Part shown: one piece after another, positions 56,750 through 64,000 of the stretch
How the letters are laid out: each line of letters opens with the position of its first letter
Numbering within the stretch: position 1 is the stretch's first letter
Assembly (NCBI GenBank): GCA_945870185.1
Contig: CAMBRK010000008.1
Span: forward strand, 35,702-99,701
DNA length: 64,000 bases
Direction: 5' to 3'
Source of the DNA: Aureispira sp. CCB-QB1
GTDB lineage: Bacteria > Bacteroidota > Bacteroidia > Chitinophagales > Saprospiraceae
Translations under genes and position numbers: made by a program
Notes under the pieces: model-generated
What the model saw: only the letters and a program-made list of their open reading frames with translations
What the model was told of the DNA's origin: nothing
Databases searched by the model: none

Positions 56750-57379
56750 CTACTTTACCTTTTTATCCTTATAGCCGATCAACCTATAATTCAGCCCCAC
56801 AGTAAAACCTTGATTATTTTCCCAAACCGAAGATACTTGACTATCTAAACTCTCCTCCGTGATTAAATAAAACAACCTTGCAGCTACCCCAATTCTTTTC
56901 CAACTATAATCTATGACAAAAGATGCGGTGTATAAATTATTGTTGGAAAAATAACTATTTTCACTCTCTCTAAAATAATATTTTTCAAATAAATAAGAGT
57001 CCAACTTATTGATCAAGCCTATGCCTGCCCCTACTTTGACTCGTTTTATAGGTTCATACAGTAGATCTACATTGAAGGTCAATTCCTGATTATAAAGTAT
57101 AGCATACTTCAAATCAGGTACTGAAGTATTTACCAATTTGGAATCAATATCGTGTTTCCAAACATAAGCTAATCGGGCTTGGGTATATAATTTGGGGAAT
57201 ATTCTGACCTCACCCATAATCCCTGCAAAATATTCTATTTTATTTTGATTCACTCCATTTGATAGTGCAGTAAAAAGATATGGTCTGCTATAAATACCTA
57301 CCTCAGGAGCTATAGTAATTTGTGCAGAAACTGATTGAGAGAATAAAAAAACAACAATAATAAAAATAATTTTTGGCAT
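56750..57379 (-). CDS. Outer-membrane beta-barrel protein, paralogue 1
   Basis: A 209-residue exported protein: signal peptide MPKIIFIIVVFLFSQSVSA, then an eight- to ten-strand barrel with ITIAPEVGIYSRPYLFTALS, YTQARLAYVWKHDIDS, VKVGAGIGLINKLDSYLF and FTVGLNYRLIGYKDK. It is about 85-90% identical to paralogue 2 immediately upstream on the same strand. No enzyme motif; probably a small porin-like or structural barrel. The start is 57379; an in-frame ATG 12 bases upstream is less likely. Confidence 0.8.
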   Translation of the reverse strand: MPKIIFIIVVFLFSQSVSAQITIAPEVGIYSRPYLFTALSNGVNQNKIEYFAGIMGEVRIFPKLYTQARLAYVWKHDIDSKLVNTSVPDLKYAILYNQELTFNVDLLYEPIKRVKVGAGIGLINKLDSYLFEKYYFRESENSYFSNNNLYTASFVIDYSWKRIGVAARLFYLITEESLDSQVSSVWENNQGFTVGLNYRLIGYKDKKVK

Positions 57380-57507
57380 AATATAAATCATTTAACGTCA
57401 TAATGCACCGTAAAAGTATTCAAAATTTTATAGCTAAATAACAAGTGTCGTTAGAAACTTAAAGATGTACACATCAATGGTCAATATCTGTGAATCAAAA
57501 TTTATTG

Positions 57508-58137
57508 CTATTTCTTCTTTTTATCTCTATACCCGATCAACCTATAATTCAGCCCAAAGGTAAAACCTCTATTATTTTCCCAAACCGCAGATACTTGACT
57601 ATCTAGATTCTCCTCCGTGATCAAATAAAACATTCTTGCAGCTATCCCAATTCTTTTCCAGCTGTAATCTATGACCAAGGAAGCGGTATATAAATTATTA
57701 CTTGAAAAATAACTATTCTGACTTTCTTTAAAAAAATATTTTTCAAACAGATAAGAATCCAACTTATTGATCAAACCTATGCCTGCCCCAACTTTTACGC
57801 GTTTAATAGGTTCATACAACAGGTCTACATTGAAGGTCAATTCCTGGTTATACAGTATGGCATAATCCAAATCAGGTTGTGCGGTAAGTACCAAACCGGA
57901 ATTAATATCGTGTTTCCAAACATAAGCTAGACGGGCCTGGGTAAATAATTTGGGAAGTATTCTGACCTCACCCATAACCCCTGCAAAATATTCTATTTTA
58001 TTTTGATTCACTCCATTTGATAGTGCATCAAAAAGATATGGTCTGCTATAAATACCTACCTCAGGAGCTAAAATAATTTGTGCTGAAAGGGATTGGGAGA
58101 ATAAAAAAACAACAAGAATAAAAATAATTTTTGGCAT
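57508..58137 (-). CDS. Outer-membrane beta-barrel protein, paralogue 2
   Basis: A 209-residue paralogue of the gene at 56750, with signal peptide MPKIIFILVVFLFSQSLSA and barrel strands ILAPEVGIYSRPYLFDALS, LFTQARLAYVWKHDINSG, GAGIGLINKLDSYLF and FTFGLNYRLIGYRDK. The tandem duplication includes about 100 bases of 3' flank. Differences are mostly in the loops (IDSKLVNTSVPDLKY vs INSGLVLTAQPDLDY), compatible with selected divergence of surface loops. Function unknown. Confidence 0.8.
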   Translation of the reverse strand: MPKIIFILVVFLFSQSLSAQIILAPEVGIYSRPYLFDALSNGVNQNKIEYFAGVMGEVRILPKLFTQARLAYVWKHDINSGLVLTAQPDLDYAILYNQELTFNVDLLYEPIKRVKVGAGIGLINKLDSYLFEKYFFKESQNSYFSSNNLYTASLVIDYSWKRIGIAARMFYLITEENLDSQVSAVWENNRGFTFGLNYRLIGYRDKKKK

Positions 58138-58264
58138 AATATTTATTTTTTTAAGTCACATTACACCGCAAAATTATTCAAAAAATGGTATCCAACTTAT
58201 TTCATCCTTAAAAAACTTATGATGTGATCAAAATTTCCCTACTTGAATATTAGGTTCGATAAAC

Positions 58265-58663
58265 TTACTTAAAACAATATTTCATAATATCATGATTGGT
58301 TATAATCCCGGCCAACTGATCACCATTGAGTACAGGTATAGAGTGTATTTTATTGGCCAAAAATATATCTGCTGCCAATCCTATGGTATCTTCCGTATCT
58401 AATGTGATCGGATTTTCTGTCATCATATCTTGAGCCAAAATTTGCGAACGGTCAGGAAGAACACCTTGGTTTACGGCATTTTTATAGATGGTGAGCAGAT
58501 CATTTTTGCTGATGACTCCTTTGAGCGTATCGCCTTCAGTCACGAGTATGTGATGTATGGCCATGTTGTCAAAAATTTCCTCCACTTTAAGCATCGTGTC
58601 ATCAGGACGGACGAAGACAATCTTGGATGATTTTATTCTTTTTACAGGTATCTCGGTATTCAT
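58265..58663 (-). CDS. CBS-domain protein
   Basis: A 132-residue pair of CBS domains: IVFVRPDDTMLKVEEIFDNM, AIHHILVTEGDTLKGVISKN (first) and NPITLDTEDTIGLAADIFLA, KIHSIPVLNGDQLAGIITNH (second). It probably binds AMP, ATP or related nucleotides and acts as a regulator. The start at 58663 (MNTEIPVKRIKSSK) is chosen because the upstream in-frame ATG (58702) would read through promoter-like sequence (TACTTTTA). It stands alone. Compare the other CBS protein at 27473. Confidence 0.88.
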   Translation of the reverse strand: MNTEIPVKRIKSSKIVFVRPDDTMLKVEEIFDNMAIHHILVTEGDTLKGVISKNDLLTIYKNAVNQGVLPDRSQILAQDMMTENPITLDTEDTIGLAADIFLANKIHSIPVLNGDQLAGIITNHDIMKYCFK

Positions 58664-58853
58664 AATATTAATTTTATGAGATAAAAGTAAGCAGAATAAC
58701 ATTGTTATAAATTGACCTATATTATGCCAAATGATGATTTAAAGCATTACACTAATCATAAATAAAAAATTATCTCACCCATCATTAGATTGGATTTAAA
58801 ACTGTCAACCATTGGCTCAATCAATCATTGACTCATTCAAACATTGACCTAAA

Positions 58854-60146
58854 CTATCTAAACCCAATAATCGTACCTGAAGGGATGACCGCGTTTTTGT
58901 TCAGCACGACAATACCTTTTTTGATGACGTAATGTTCTGTTTCCAAATCTTCGAGTGCATCATGACCTCTGATGATGACATTGTCTCCTATTCTGACATG
59001 CTTATCGATAATGGCGTTTTCGATGTAGCAATCCTTGCCGATACCCATAGGAATTTTGTTTGGATCTGCTAGGTCTTCTAGGGATTCAAAATAATCATTA
59101 CCCATGATATAGGCATTTTTGATGATAGTACCATAGTCTATACGAGACCGGATACCCAAGATTGCATTCTCCACCAACTTAGCCTGTACAATAGATCCTT
59201 CGGCCACGATAGCTCGGGTAAAAGTCACACCTGAAAACTTAGCCGGCGGCAATAATCTGGGCCTGGTAAAGATTTTGTTTTCATTATCAAACATATTGAA
59301 CTCCGGAATATCATTGGTCAATGCAATATTGGCCTCAAAAAACGACTTGATATCTCCTATATCTGTCCAATAACCGTCATAAGCATAGCTGACCACATTC
59401 ATGCCCCGATTGATAGAGTCCGGGATCAATTCCTTACCAAAATCAACAGCCTTAGGGTTTTCATTCAGTAATACCCGAAGTGCAGGTCGGCTAAATACAT
59501 AAATACCCATGGATGCCAGGTAAATCTTGCCTTTAGCTTTGAGATCATCACTGACCTCAGATGACCAGTCACTAAGCACATCCATTTTGGGTTTTTCTAT
59601 AAAGCTGACGATCTTATTTCCATCATTTACCTTCATGATACCAAAAGATGTGGCATCACTAGCTACTACTGGAATAGTAGCAATAGTGACATCTGCTTGC
59701 TGTCTGACGTGGTCTTCGAGCACTTCTTCAATATTCATCTGATAAAGTTGGTCTCCTGAGAGAATCAGGATATAGTCAAAATCGTAATACGCAAAATTCC
59801 TGACCGATTGTCTCACTGCATCTGCCGTACCCTGAAACCAATCCATATTGCCACTGGTCTGTTCAGCAGCAAGAATATCTACAAATCCATTGGAATAATT
59901 GTCAAAATGGAATGAGTTTTTGATATGCTTATTGAGGGAAGCAGAGTTGTATTGGGTCAAAACAAAAATACGGAACAGGCCAGAATTCAAACAATTAGAT
60001 ATAGGAATATCGATCAATCTATATTTCCCACCTACGGGTACGGCAGGTTTGGATCTATCCTTGGTTAATGGGTAAAGTCTGGTGCCCGCGCCGCCACCAA
60101 GTATGAGGCAGATGGTTTTTTGTAATGTATGGTTATTGGATTTCAT
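58854..60146 (-). CDS. glgC: Glucose-1-phosphate adenylyltransferase
   Basis: A 430-residue ADP-glucose pyrophosphorylase. Nucleotidyltransferase domain: ICLILGGGAGTRLYPLTKDR, PVGGKYRLIDIPISNCLNSG and ILSGDQLYQMN; left-handed beta-helix domain at the C-terminus with repeated G-x-x motifs (AIVAEGSIVQAKLVENAI, VRIGDNVIIRGHD). It makes ADP-glucose for glycogen, usually the controlled step. The length and motifs are normal. No other glg gene is in the window, but a CBS protein lies just downstream. Confidence 0.97.
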   Translation of the reverse strand: MKSNNHTLQKTICLILGGGAGTRLYPLTKDRSKPAVPVGGKYRLIDIPISNCLNSGLFRIFVLTQYNSASLNKHIKNSFHFDNYSNGFVDILAAEQTSGNMDWFQGTADAVRQSVRNFAYYDFDYILILSGDQLYQMNIEEVLEDHVRQQADVTIATIPVVASDATSFGIMKVNDGNKIVSFIEKPKMDVLSDWSSEVSDDLKAKGKIYLASMGIYVFSRPALRVLLNENPKAVDFGKELIPDSINRGMNVVSYAYDGYWTDIGDIKSFFEANIALTNDIPEFNMFDNENKIFTRPRLLPPAKFSGVTFTRAIVAEGSIVQAKLVENAILGIRSRIDYGTIIKNAYIMGNDYFESLEDLADPNKIPMGIGKDCYIENAIIDKHVRIGDNVIIRGHDALEDLETEHYVIKKGIVVLNKNAVIPSGTIIGFR

Positions 60147-60309
60147 TTTATAATAATTTGGTTAAGTTGTTAATTTATTGAAGATGTTAATTTACTCAGC
60201 ATACATATTCAAATAAAATTTAAGGCAATAATAAGCATAAGATTTGATCCTTTGTTAATAAAATGTAAAATTTTAAAATTAATTTTTTATTAAATTAAAA
60301 TTTAGCGGT

Positions 60310-63180
60310 TTATTGCGTGATGATATCCCCATCCCAAAAAGCTTGATGGTCAAAGTTGTCTGGATTTTCGGTTAGCCATTTTCTTTGCAAAATGACTCTC
60401 TCTGCAAATTCCTGCATGACAGGAGACTGCAAAAGGTAATCTTTTAGCTCCTGAATATGAATAGCATCATATATATTTACCCAAGCTTCATCTAGATAAA
60501 TAGACATCATCGGATTGAGTATGTAAAAACCATGATCAATCCTGGTAAACAACTTTTTACTATTTTTGTCTTGACTATTGGCCTCGTTTTTGGTCAGCAT
60601 ATTGCTGATATAGCTTCTAGACTTTCTATTTTGTGGGATTATATCTGACGGCATTAATTTGCAAAAGTCCAAGATTTCTTTAGTATCAAATGCGGGCGGA
60701 CCATCCCAAATATTCCCGTTGACTTTACTATCTTTATATAAAATCAAATCTCTCAAAATAGCAATCATGTAGTTAAGCACCAGAAACTCTCCTTGAAAAT
60801 GCTCAATTTTTACTAGTTTCTGGTCGATTTTCACTTTTAAGCTATCTTTTTTTAAGATGGGATAGTATTTTTCAAAAAGTAAACTAGCATCACCTTTTTC
60901 CTGATATTTATTGATCATGAGTAGGTGCATCGCTTTTCTGCCATAGTTATCTGTCAGACTTGTTTTGGCCTTTTGGGATATCAGATACTCAAATATATTG
61001 GTAGCATTAAATTTTGCGGCCAACATCAAAGGTGTCAAATTTGCCTTATACCTAAAATTAACACCATACAAGTCAGTCTTTTGTTTTAGCATTTTGACAT
61101 TATCATGGACGTACTCCAAGTATTGTTTTAGCAGGATATCCTTGCCTTTGATTTGCCACTCTTCAGCAGGCTTATACTTAAGTTGGGTGAGCTTTTCAAA
61201 AAGACTGATTTCTTGATAGAAGAGTGCGTATGAAAATAAGGCGTCCTTGGATTTTTTGTTAAAATGGACTGGATTTAACGCATCATGGATTAACAAGGGC
61301 AGTTTTTCTCTGTCCAAAATCTCCCAAGGAACTTGACTTTCGTGGAGTAGCGTGCTTCTGATCTCTTCTGCTTGCTCTAATTTACCTTGCAATTCTAATC
61401 GCCTGGCTTCTTCCATCCACTCTTCTGATGACGATACATAATCCTGAAGGTGCACATTTTGGCTATACTTGGTAATACTTAGAAGTTCTAATAAATCATG
61501 CTTTTTATGGGATTCTATGAAGAACAAATTTTTTACAGCCCTTGTCATAGCTACATACAAGGCATTGATATAAAACTTATACTCATCCAAAGACTTGTCA
61601 CTTTTGTCTCTTGCTCTGGCATAGCGAATTTCGTCACCCACCAAGTCTTCTTTAGAGACTCCCTGAGCGATCTCTTTGAACTCTTTGTCATGGTTAGATA
61701 TGAGATCATACAAAATTACATTTTCATACTCCAATCCCTTGGCTTCGTGCACAGAAAACAGTAGTGGCGTATCAAAAAATTGCCGTGCCTTTGGTTTGTC
61801 TTCATTTCTAAGTACAATAATGGCAAATTTTGTAGAATTTTTTGTTTTTCTGTTAAAGTCAGATTTGATTTGGGTTTGATTTTCGTAAAATACGATCTCT
61901 CCTTTATTTTGTACGTTAGCATTGACCAAATAGGTACTTTCTTTGTCGATAGATCCAAATCTGGCATTTTTTGCTAAAAGCAGTTTGTTGGCAAGCTGAG
62001 TGACTTCAAAAGTATTCCGATAGTTAGAACCTAAAACCCTAATGACTTCTGTATCTAAATCCTGCCCATAAAACAAGGTCTTTACCTTTGACCACGAAAA
62101 AAAATTGGGATGAACAATCTGATTAGAATCACCACAAAGCATAAAACCACCTTTGTCTTTTAGCCAAGAAAAGATAAACTTCATTTGAATACTGGTCAGG
62201 TCTTGAACTTCATCCATGACTATATAATCATAAATCGGTACTACTTTGGAAAGGTATTCATAAGATAATATATTGGTATCATAAAATTTATTGGTCCTGA
62301 TATATTCCAAGTATTTGACAAAAAGATCATACATGTTTTGCCTTTCTTCTTCAGCAATGATAGATTGCCTGACCCCAAGGTTCATATAAGTTTCATTATC
62401 TAAATAAGGCTGCTCTAATGATGAACCGGTCAGCACACCTTTAAACTCTTCGTACACTTTGTAGGTGTCTTTTATTTTGTGGCTTTCTTTATGTCTCCAT
62501 ATCCATTGCTCAAATTTTCTAAAGTCCATTTCCTGACCATCCGGAACCTGCGCTGAACAAAGCAGTTCAAAAAACGATAAAAAGTTCGTTTCTTGATTTT
62601 TATTTTCATAATTCATGGCATAGTACACATTTTTGGCATTTTCAACCAGAAATGATGATAAGGTCACAAATAAAATGCGGCCATGAAGATGCTTCATTTT
62701 TTCCAATGTTAAGGCCGTCTTACCACTACCTGCTGAACCGATGATAATGATCGGGAGTGGCAAACTTTCTATCTCTGTCTGCACCAAATCAAAAGAGATA
62801 ATCTTGTCTAAAAAGTTGAATTTCTTGGTTTTTTCGTTTACAAACACCAAAGGCGTACAATCTCCATCTTCTATTTGCTGCGTATCGAAAATTGGTACGA
62901 GTTTAGTTTCGTCCACGATACCATATCCACGTAAAAAACGCGAATTTTCGTAATCATGATTTAAAATAACTTCGAGTAGTAAAATGTATTTTTTGTTTTC
63001 AATAGTGCCTATTTTAAATAATAGCCTGTTGGTATCATCCAATTTAGCCCTATAGTAACCTGACGACATCTTTTTTACATCAGCAGCCCTAAAGTTGCCT
63101 TCCTGCAGATGTGCCGTGACTTTATCAAATTGAGCTTTGACCTTGTCCATTTTAAGGTCATTGTACATCAACAATTCCAT
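60310..63180 (-). CDS. UvrD/Rep-type helicase with toxin-like N-terminus and ankyrin repeats
   Basis: A 956-residue protein. Residues about 10-85 (AKLDDTNRLLFKIGTIENKK, ILLLEVILNHDYENSRFL) resemble a RelE/HigB-type toxin fold. A superfamily 1 helicase follows: Walker A GSAGSGKT (148-155), Walker B/DEVQD (323-327), motif III-like LCGDSNQIVHP (348-358), RVLGSNYRNT (381-390), FSVHEAKGLEYENV (475-488) and ALYVAMTRA (540-548). The C-terminal 250 residues include ankyrin-like repeats (NFRYKANLTPLMLAAKFNAT, about 708-727, and NYGRKAMHLLMINKYQ, about 745-760). The helicase domain lacks a visible 2B part of usual size. The fusion suggests a nucleic-acid-responsive regulator or defence protein. It has no helper genes nearby. 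Confidence 0.88.
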   Translation of the reverse strand: MELLMYNDLKMDKVKAQFDKVTAHLQEGNFRAADVKKMSSGYYRAKLDDTNRLLFKIGTIENKKYILLLEVILNHDYENSRFLRGYGIVDETKLVPIFDTQQIEDGDCTPLVFVNEKTKKFNFLDKIISFDLVQTEIESLPLPIIIIGSAGSGKTALTLEKMKHLHGRILFVTLSSFLVENAKNVYYAMNYENKNQETNFLSFFELLCSAQVPDGQEMDFRKFEQWIWRHKESHKIKDTYKVYEEFKGVLTGSSLEQPYLDNETYMNLGVRQSIIAEEERQNMYDLFVKYLEYIRTNKFYDTNILSYEYLSKVVPIYDYIVMDEVQDLTSIQMKFIFSWLKDKGGFMLCGDSNQIVHPNFFSWSKVKTLFYGQDLDTEVIRVLGSNYRNTFEVTQLANKLLLAKNARFGSIDKESTYLVNANVQNKGEIVFYENQTQIKSDFNRKTKNSTKFAIIVLRNEDKPKARQFFDTPLLFSVHEAKGLEYENVILYDLISNHDKEFKEIAQGVSKEDLVGDEIRYARARDKSDKSLDEYKFYINALYVAMTRAVKNLFFIESHKKHDLLELLSITKYSQNVHLQDYVSSSEEWMEEARRLELQGKLEQAEEIRSTLLHESQVPWEILDREKLPLLIHDALNPVHFNKKSKDALFSYALFYQEISLFEKLTQLKYKPAEEWQIKGKDILLKQYLEYVHDNVKMLKQKTDLYGVNFRYKANLTPLMLAAKFNATNIFEYLISQKAKTSLTDNYGRKAMHLLMINKYQEKGDASLLFEKYYPILKKDSLKVKIDQKLVKIEHFQGEFLVLNYMIAILRDLILYKDSKVNGNIWDGPPAFDTKEILDFCKLMPSDIIPQNRKSRSYISNMLTKNEANSQDKNSKKLFTRIDHGFYILNPMMSIYLDEAWVNIYDAIHIQELKDYLLQSPVMQEFAERVILQRKWLTENPDNFDHQAFWDGDIITQ

Positions 63181-63294
63181 ACATCAAAACTTAGGATGCA
63201 AAGATTGTCATTTTTATACGAATAAAAAATTTATGTTATATAAAAATATGTTTTGACCAACAAAGTGATTTTTCAGGAGAACCTTGTTAGGAAT

Positions 63295-63738
63295 TTAAGG
63301 TGATTTCACATTAAGCCAACTATAACTCTTCTGAACAATTTTCCAGCTTCCTTCATATTTCATAAGTAGAAAATAATCTGTAAAAACCCTCCAATTGGGT
63401 ACTAAAATTTCGGCTTTGGCAATAGCTGCATCCTTTTCTACATCGATAAATAAAATTTTCCCTACTCTATTTGTTTTTTGACCAGATTTGATGTTTTGAA
63501 TATATTTTTCCCCGGAACGTATCAGCAGACTGTCCTTTTCATTGATGGTATATAACTTAAAATCAGGATGGAAGGCATTTCTCAATCGTTCGGGCTCTCC
63601 ATTGGCCGTGCCTTCGATGTAGTCCATGAGTACTGCGGTAATTTGTTTGATGTCTTTTTCTTTGGTTTCACTTTGAGCGTTGACTAATAAACTTACAAGC
63701 AGCAAGAACAAAATTCTAGAGAATTTTCTAATTATCAT
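63295..63738 (-). CDS. NTF2-like protein, putative lumazine-binding type
   Basis: A 147-residue exported protein with signal peptide (ILFLLLVSLLVNA). The NTF2-like/Lumazine_bd_2 fold shows in IKQITAVLMDYIEGTANGEP, ERLRNAFHPDFKLY, AIAKAEILVPNWRVFTDYF and LMKYEGSWKIVQKSYSW. The family's role is unknown; the related DUF4440 proteins often accompany enzymes or stress genes. It stands alone between the helicase gene and the repeats at the window edge. Confidence 0.85.
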   Translation of the reverse strand: MIIRKFSRILFLLLVSLLVNAQSETKEKDIKQITAVLMDYIEGTANGEPERLRNAFHPDFKLYTINEKDSLLIRSGEKYIQNIKSGQKTNRVGKILFIDVEKDAAIAKAEILVPNWRVFTDYFLLMKYEGSWKIVQKSYSWLNVKSP

Positions 63739-63862
63739 GATAAATAGATATAAATAATAGAGTAAAACTAATTAGGGCCTGATGAAAAAGTCAGAATCAT
63801 TCAATTTAAAGACAGCTATTGGGTTGGGATATCGTTCAAAAAACAAGCGAAATGAACGTAGT

Positions 63863-63967
63863 GAAGTGCAAAGCACCAAAGGCAAAGCCTTTGACGAAGT
63901 GAACCGTGAAACGGATGGGTGGCTGAAGTGCAAAGCACCAAAGGCAAAGCCTTTGACGAAGTGAACC
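63863..63967. repeat. Two 43-bp direct repeats with an internal hairpin
   Basis: Copies at 63863-63905 and 63925-63967, 62 bases apart, share gaagtgcaaagcaccaaagg and caaagcctttgacgaagtg. Each contains the hairpin caaaggc/gcctttg. The following gtgaaacgg[a/g]tg is also repeated. The array appears to continue past the right edge of the window. A frame at 63782-63964 is repeat-driven and not called a gene. Confidence 0.8.
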
Positions 63968-64000
63968 CTGCCTTGCCGGCAGGCAGGCGTGAAACGGGTG

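Noticed and set aside
63782..63964. 60-residue open frame at the right edge
   Set aside because: It is a translation of the direct repeats and has no independent support.

Overview
The window looks like a chromosomal contig from a member of the Bacteroidota, most likely of the Saprospiraceae. The evidence is low to moderate GC, promoters of the TAnnTTTG type, two secreted proteins with type IX secretion (T9SS) C-terminal domains, Cys-rich CTDGVQNGQETGVDCGG repeats, a Bacteroidetes-type serine palmitoyltransferase, N-terminal-membrane LytTR regulators, ECF sigma/anti-sigma pairs and many outer-membrane beta-barrels. I see no rRNA, tRNA, CRISPR array, phage or transposase gene.

Layout. 0-4.7 kb: TonB-dependent receptor, RelE-type toxin-antitoxin pair, unknown exported protein. 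4.7-9.4 kb (minus): lysA, a histidine-phosphatase lipoprotein and valS. 9.6-15 kb: serine palmitoyltransferase, converging on a methyltransferase plus a 1002-residue kinase/M23 peptidase/class III aminotransferase fusion. 15-18 kb: small genes, an exported pirin with a palindromic operator candidate, DUF2237, then a DUF3052 gene and a beta-barrel gene that are both cut off by one 279-bp inverted-repeat element. 18-25 kb: LuxR-type regulator, ECF sigma/anti-sigma/TPR-CHAT protease operon, an S41 protease with a frameshift in a homopolymer, and a truncated LytTR regulator. 25-28 kb: two DUF1538 membrane genes, a PII-like protein and a CBS protein. 28-38 kb: a reprolysin-like T9SS metalloprotease with eight Cys-rich repeats, then an operon of lipoprotein, ECF sigma, membrane-anchor/beta-barrel protein and dockerin-like T9SS protein. 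38-45 kb: a tandem-repeat array, old yellow enzyme, S9 oligopeptidase, MATE transporter, Sua5-type enzyme and response regulator. 46-54 kb: porin and YceI, rbfA, GNAT, metal-binding protein, infC-rpmI-rplT and clpC. 54-64 kb: STAS protein, TPR protein, a tandemly duplicated beta-barrel gene, CBS protein, glgC, a UvrD-like helicase with a toxin-like N-terminus and ankyrin tail, an NTF2-like protein, and repeats at the window edge.

The most unusual signals are: (i) a family of about 275-bp elements with conserved inverted ends and exchangeable interiors, three full copies and one decayed, one of which supplies new C-termini to two convergent truncated genes; (ii) the CHAT protease under its own sigma/anti-sigma pair; (iii) the DUF1538/PII-like/CBS locus, which looks like a regulated transporter; (iv) the kinase/peptidase/phospholyase-like fusion next to sphingolipid synthesis; (v) the helicase with a RelE-like N-terminus. 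All functions are read from sequence motifs by eye; no database search was run.
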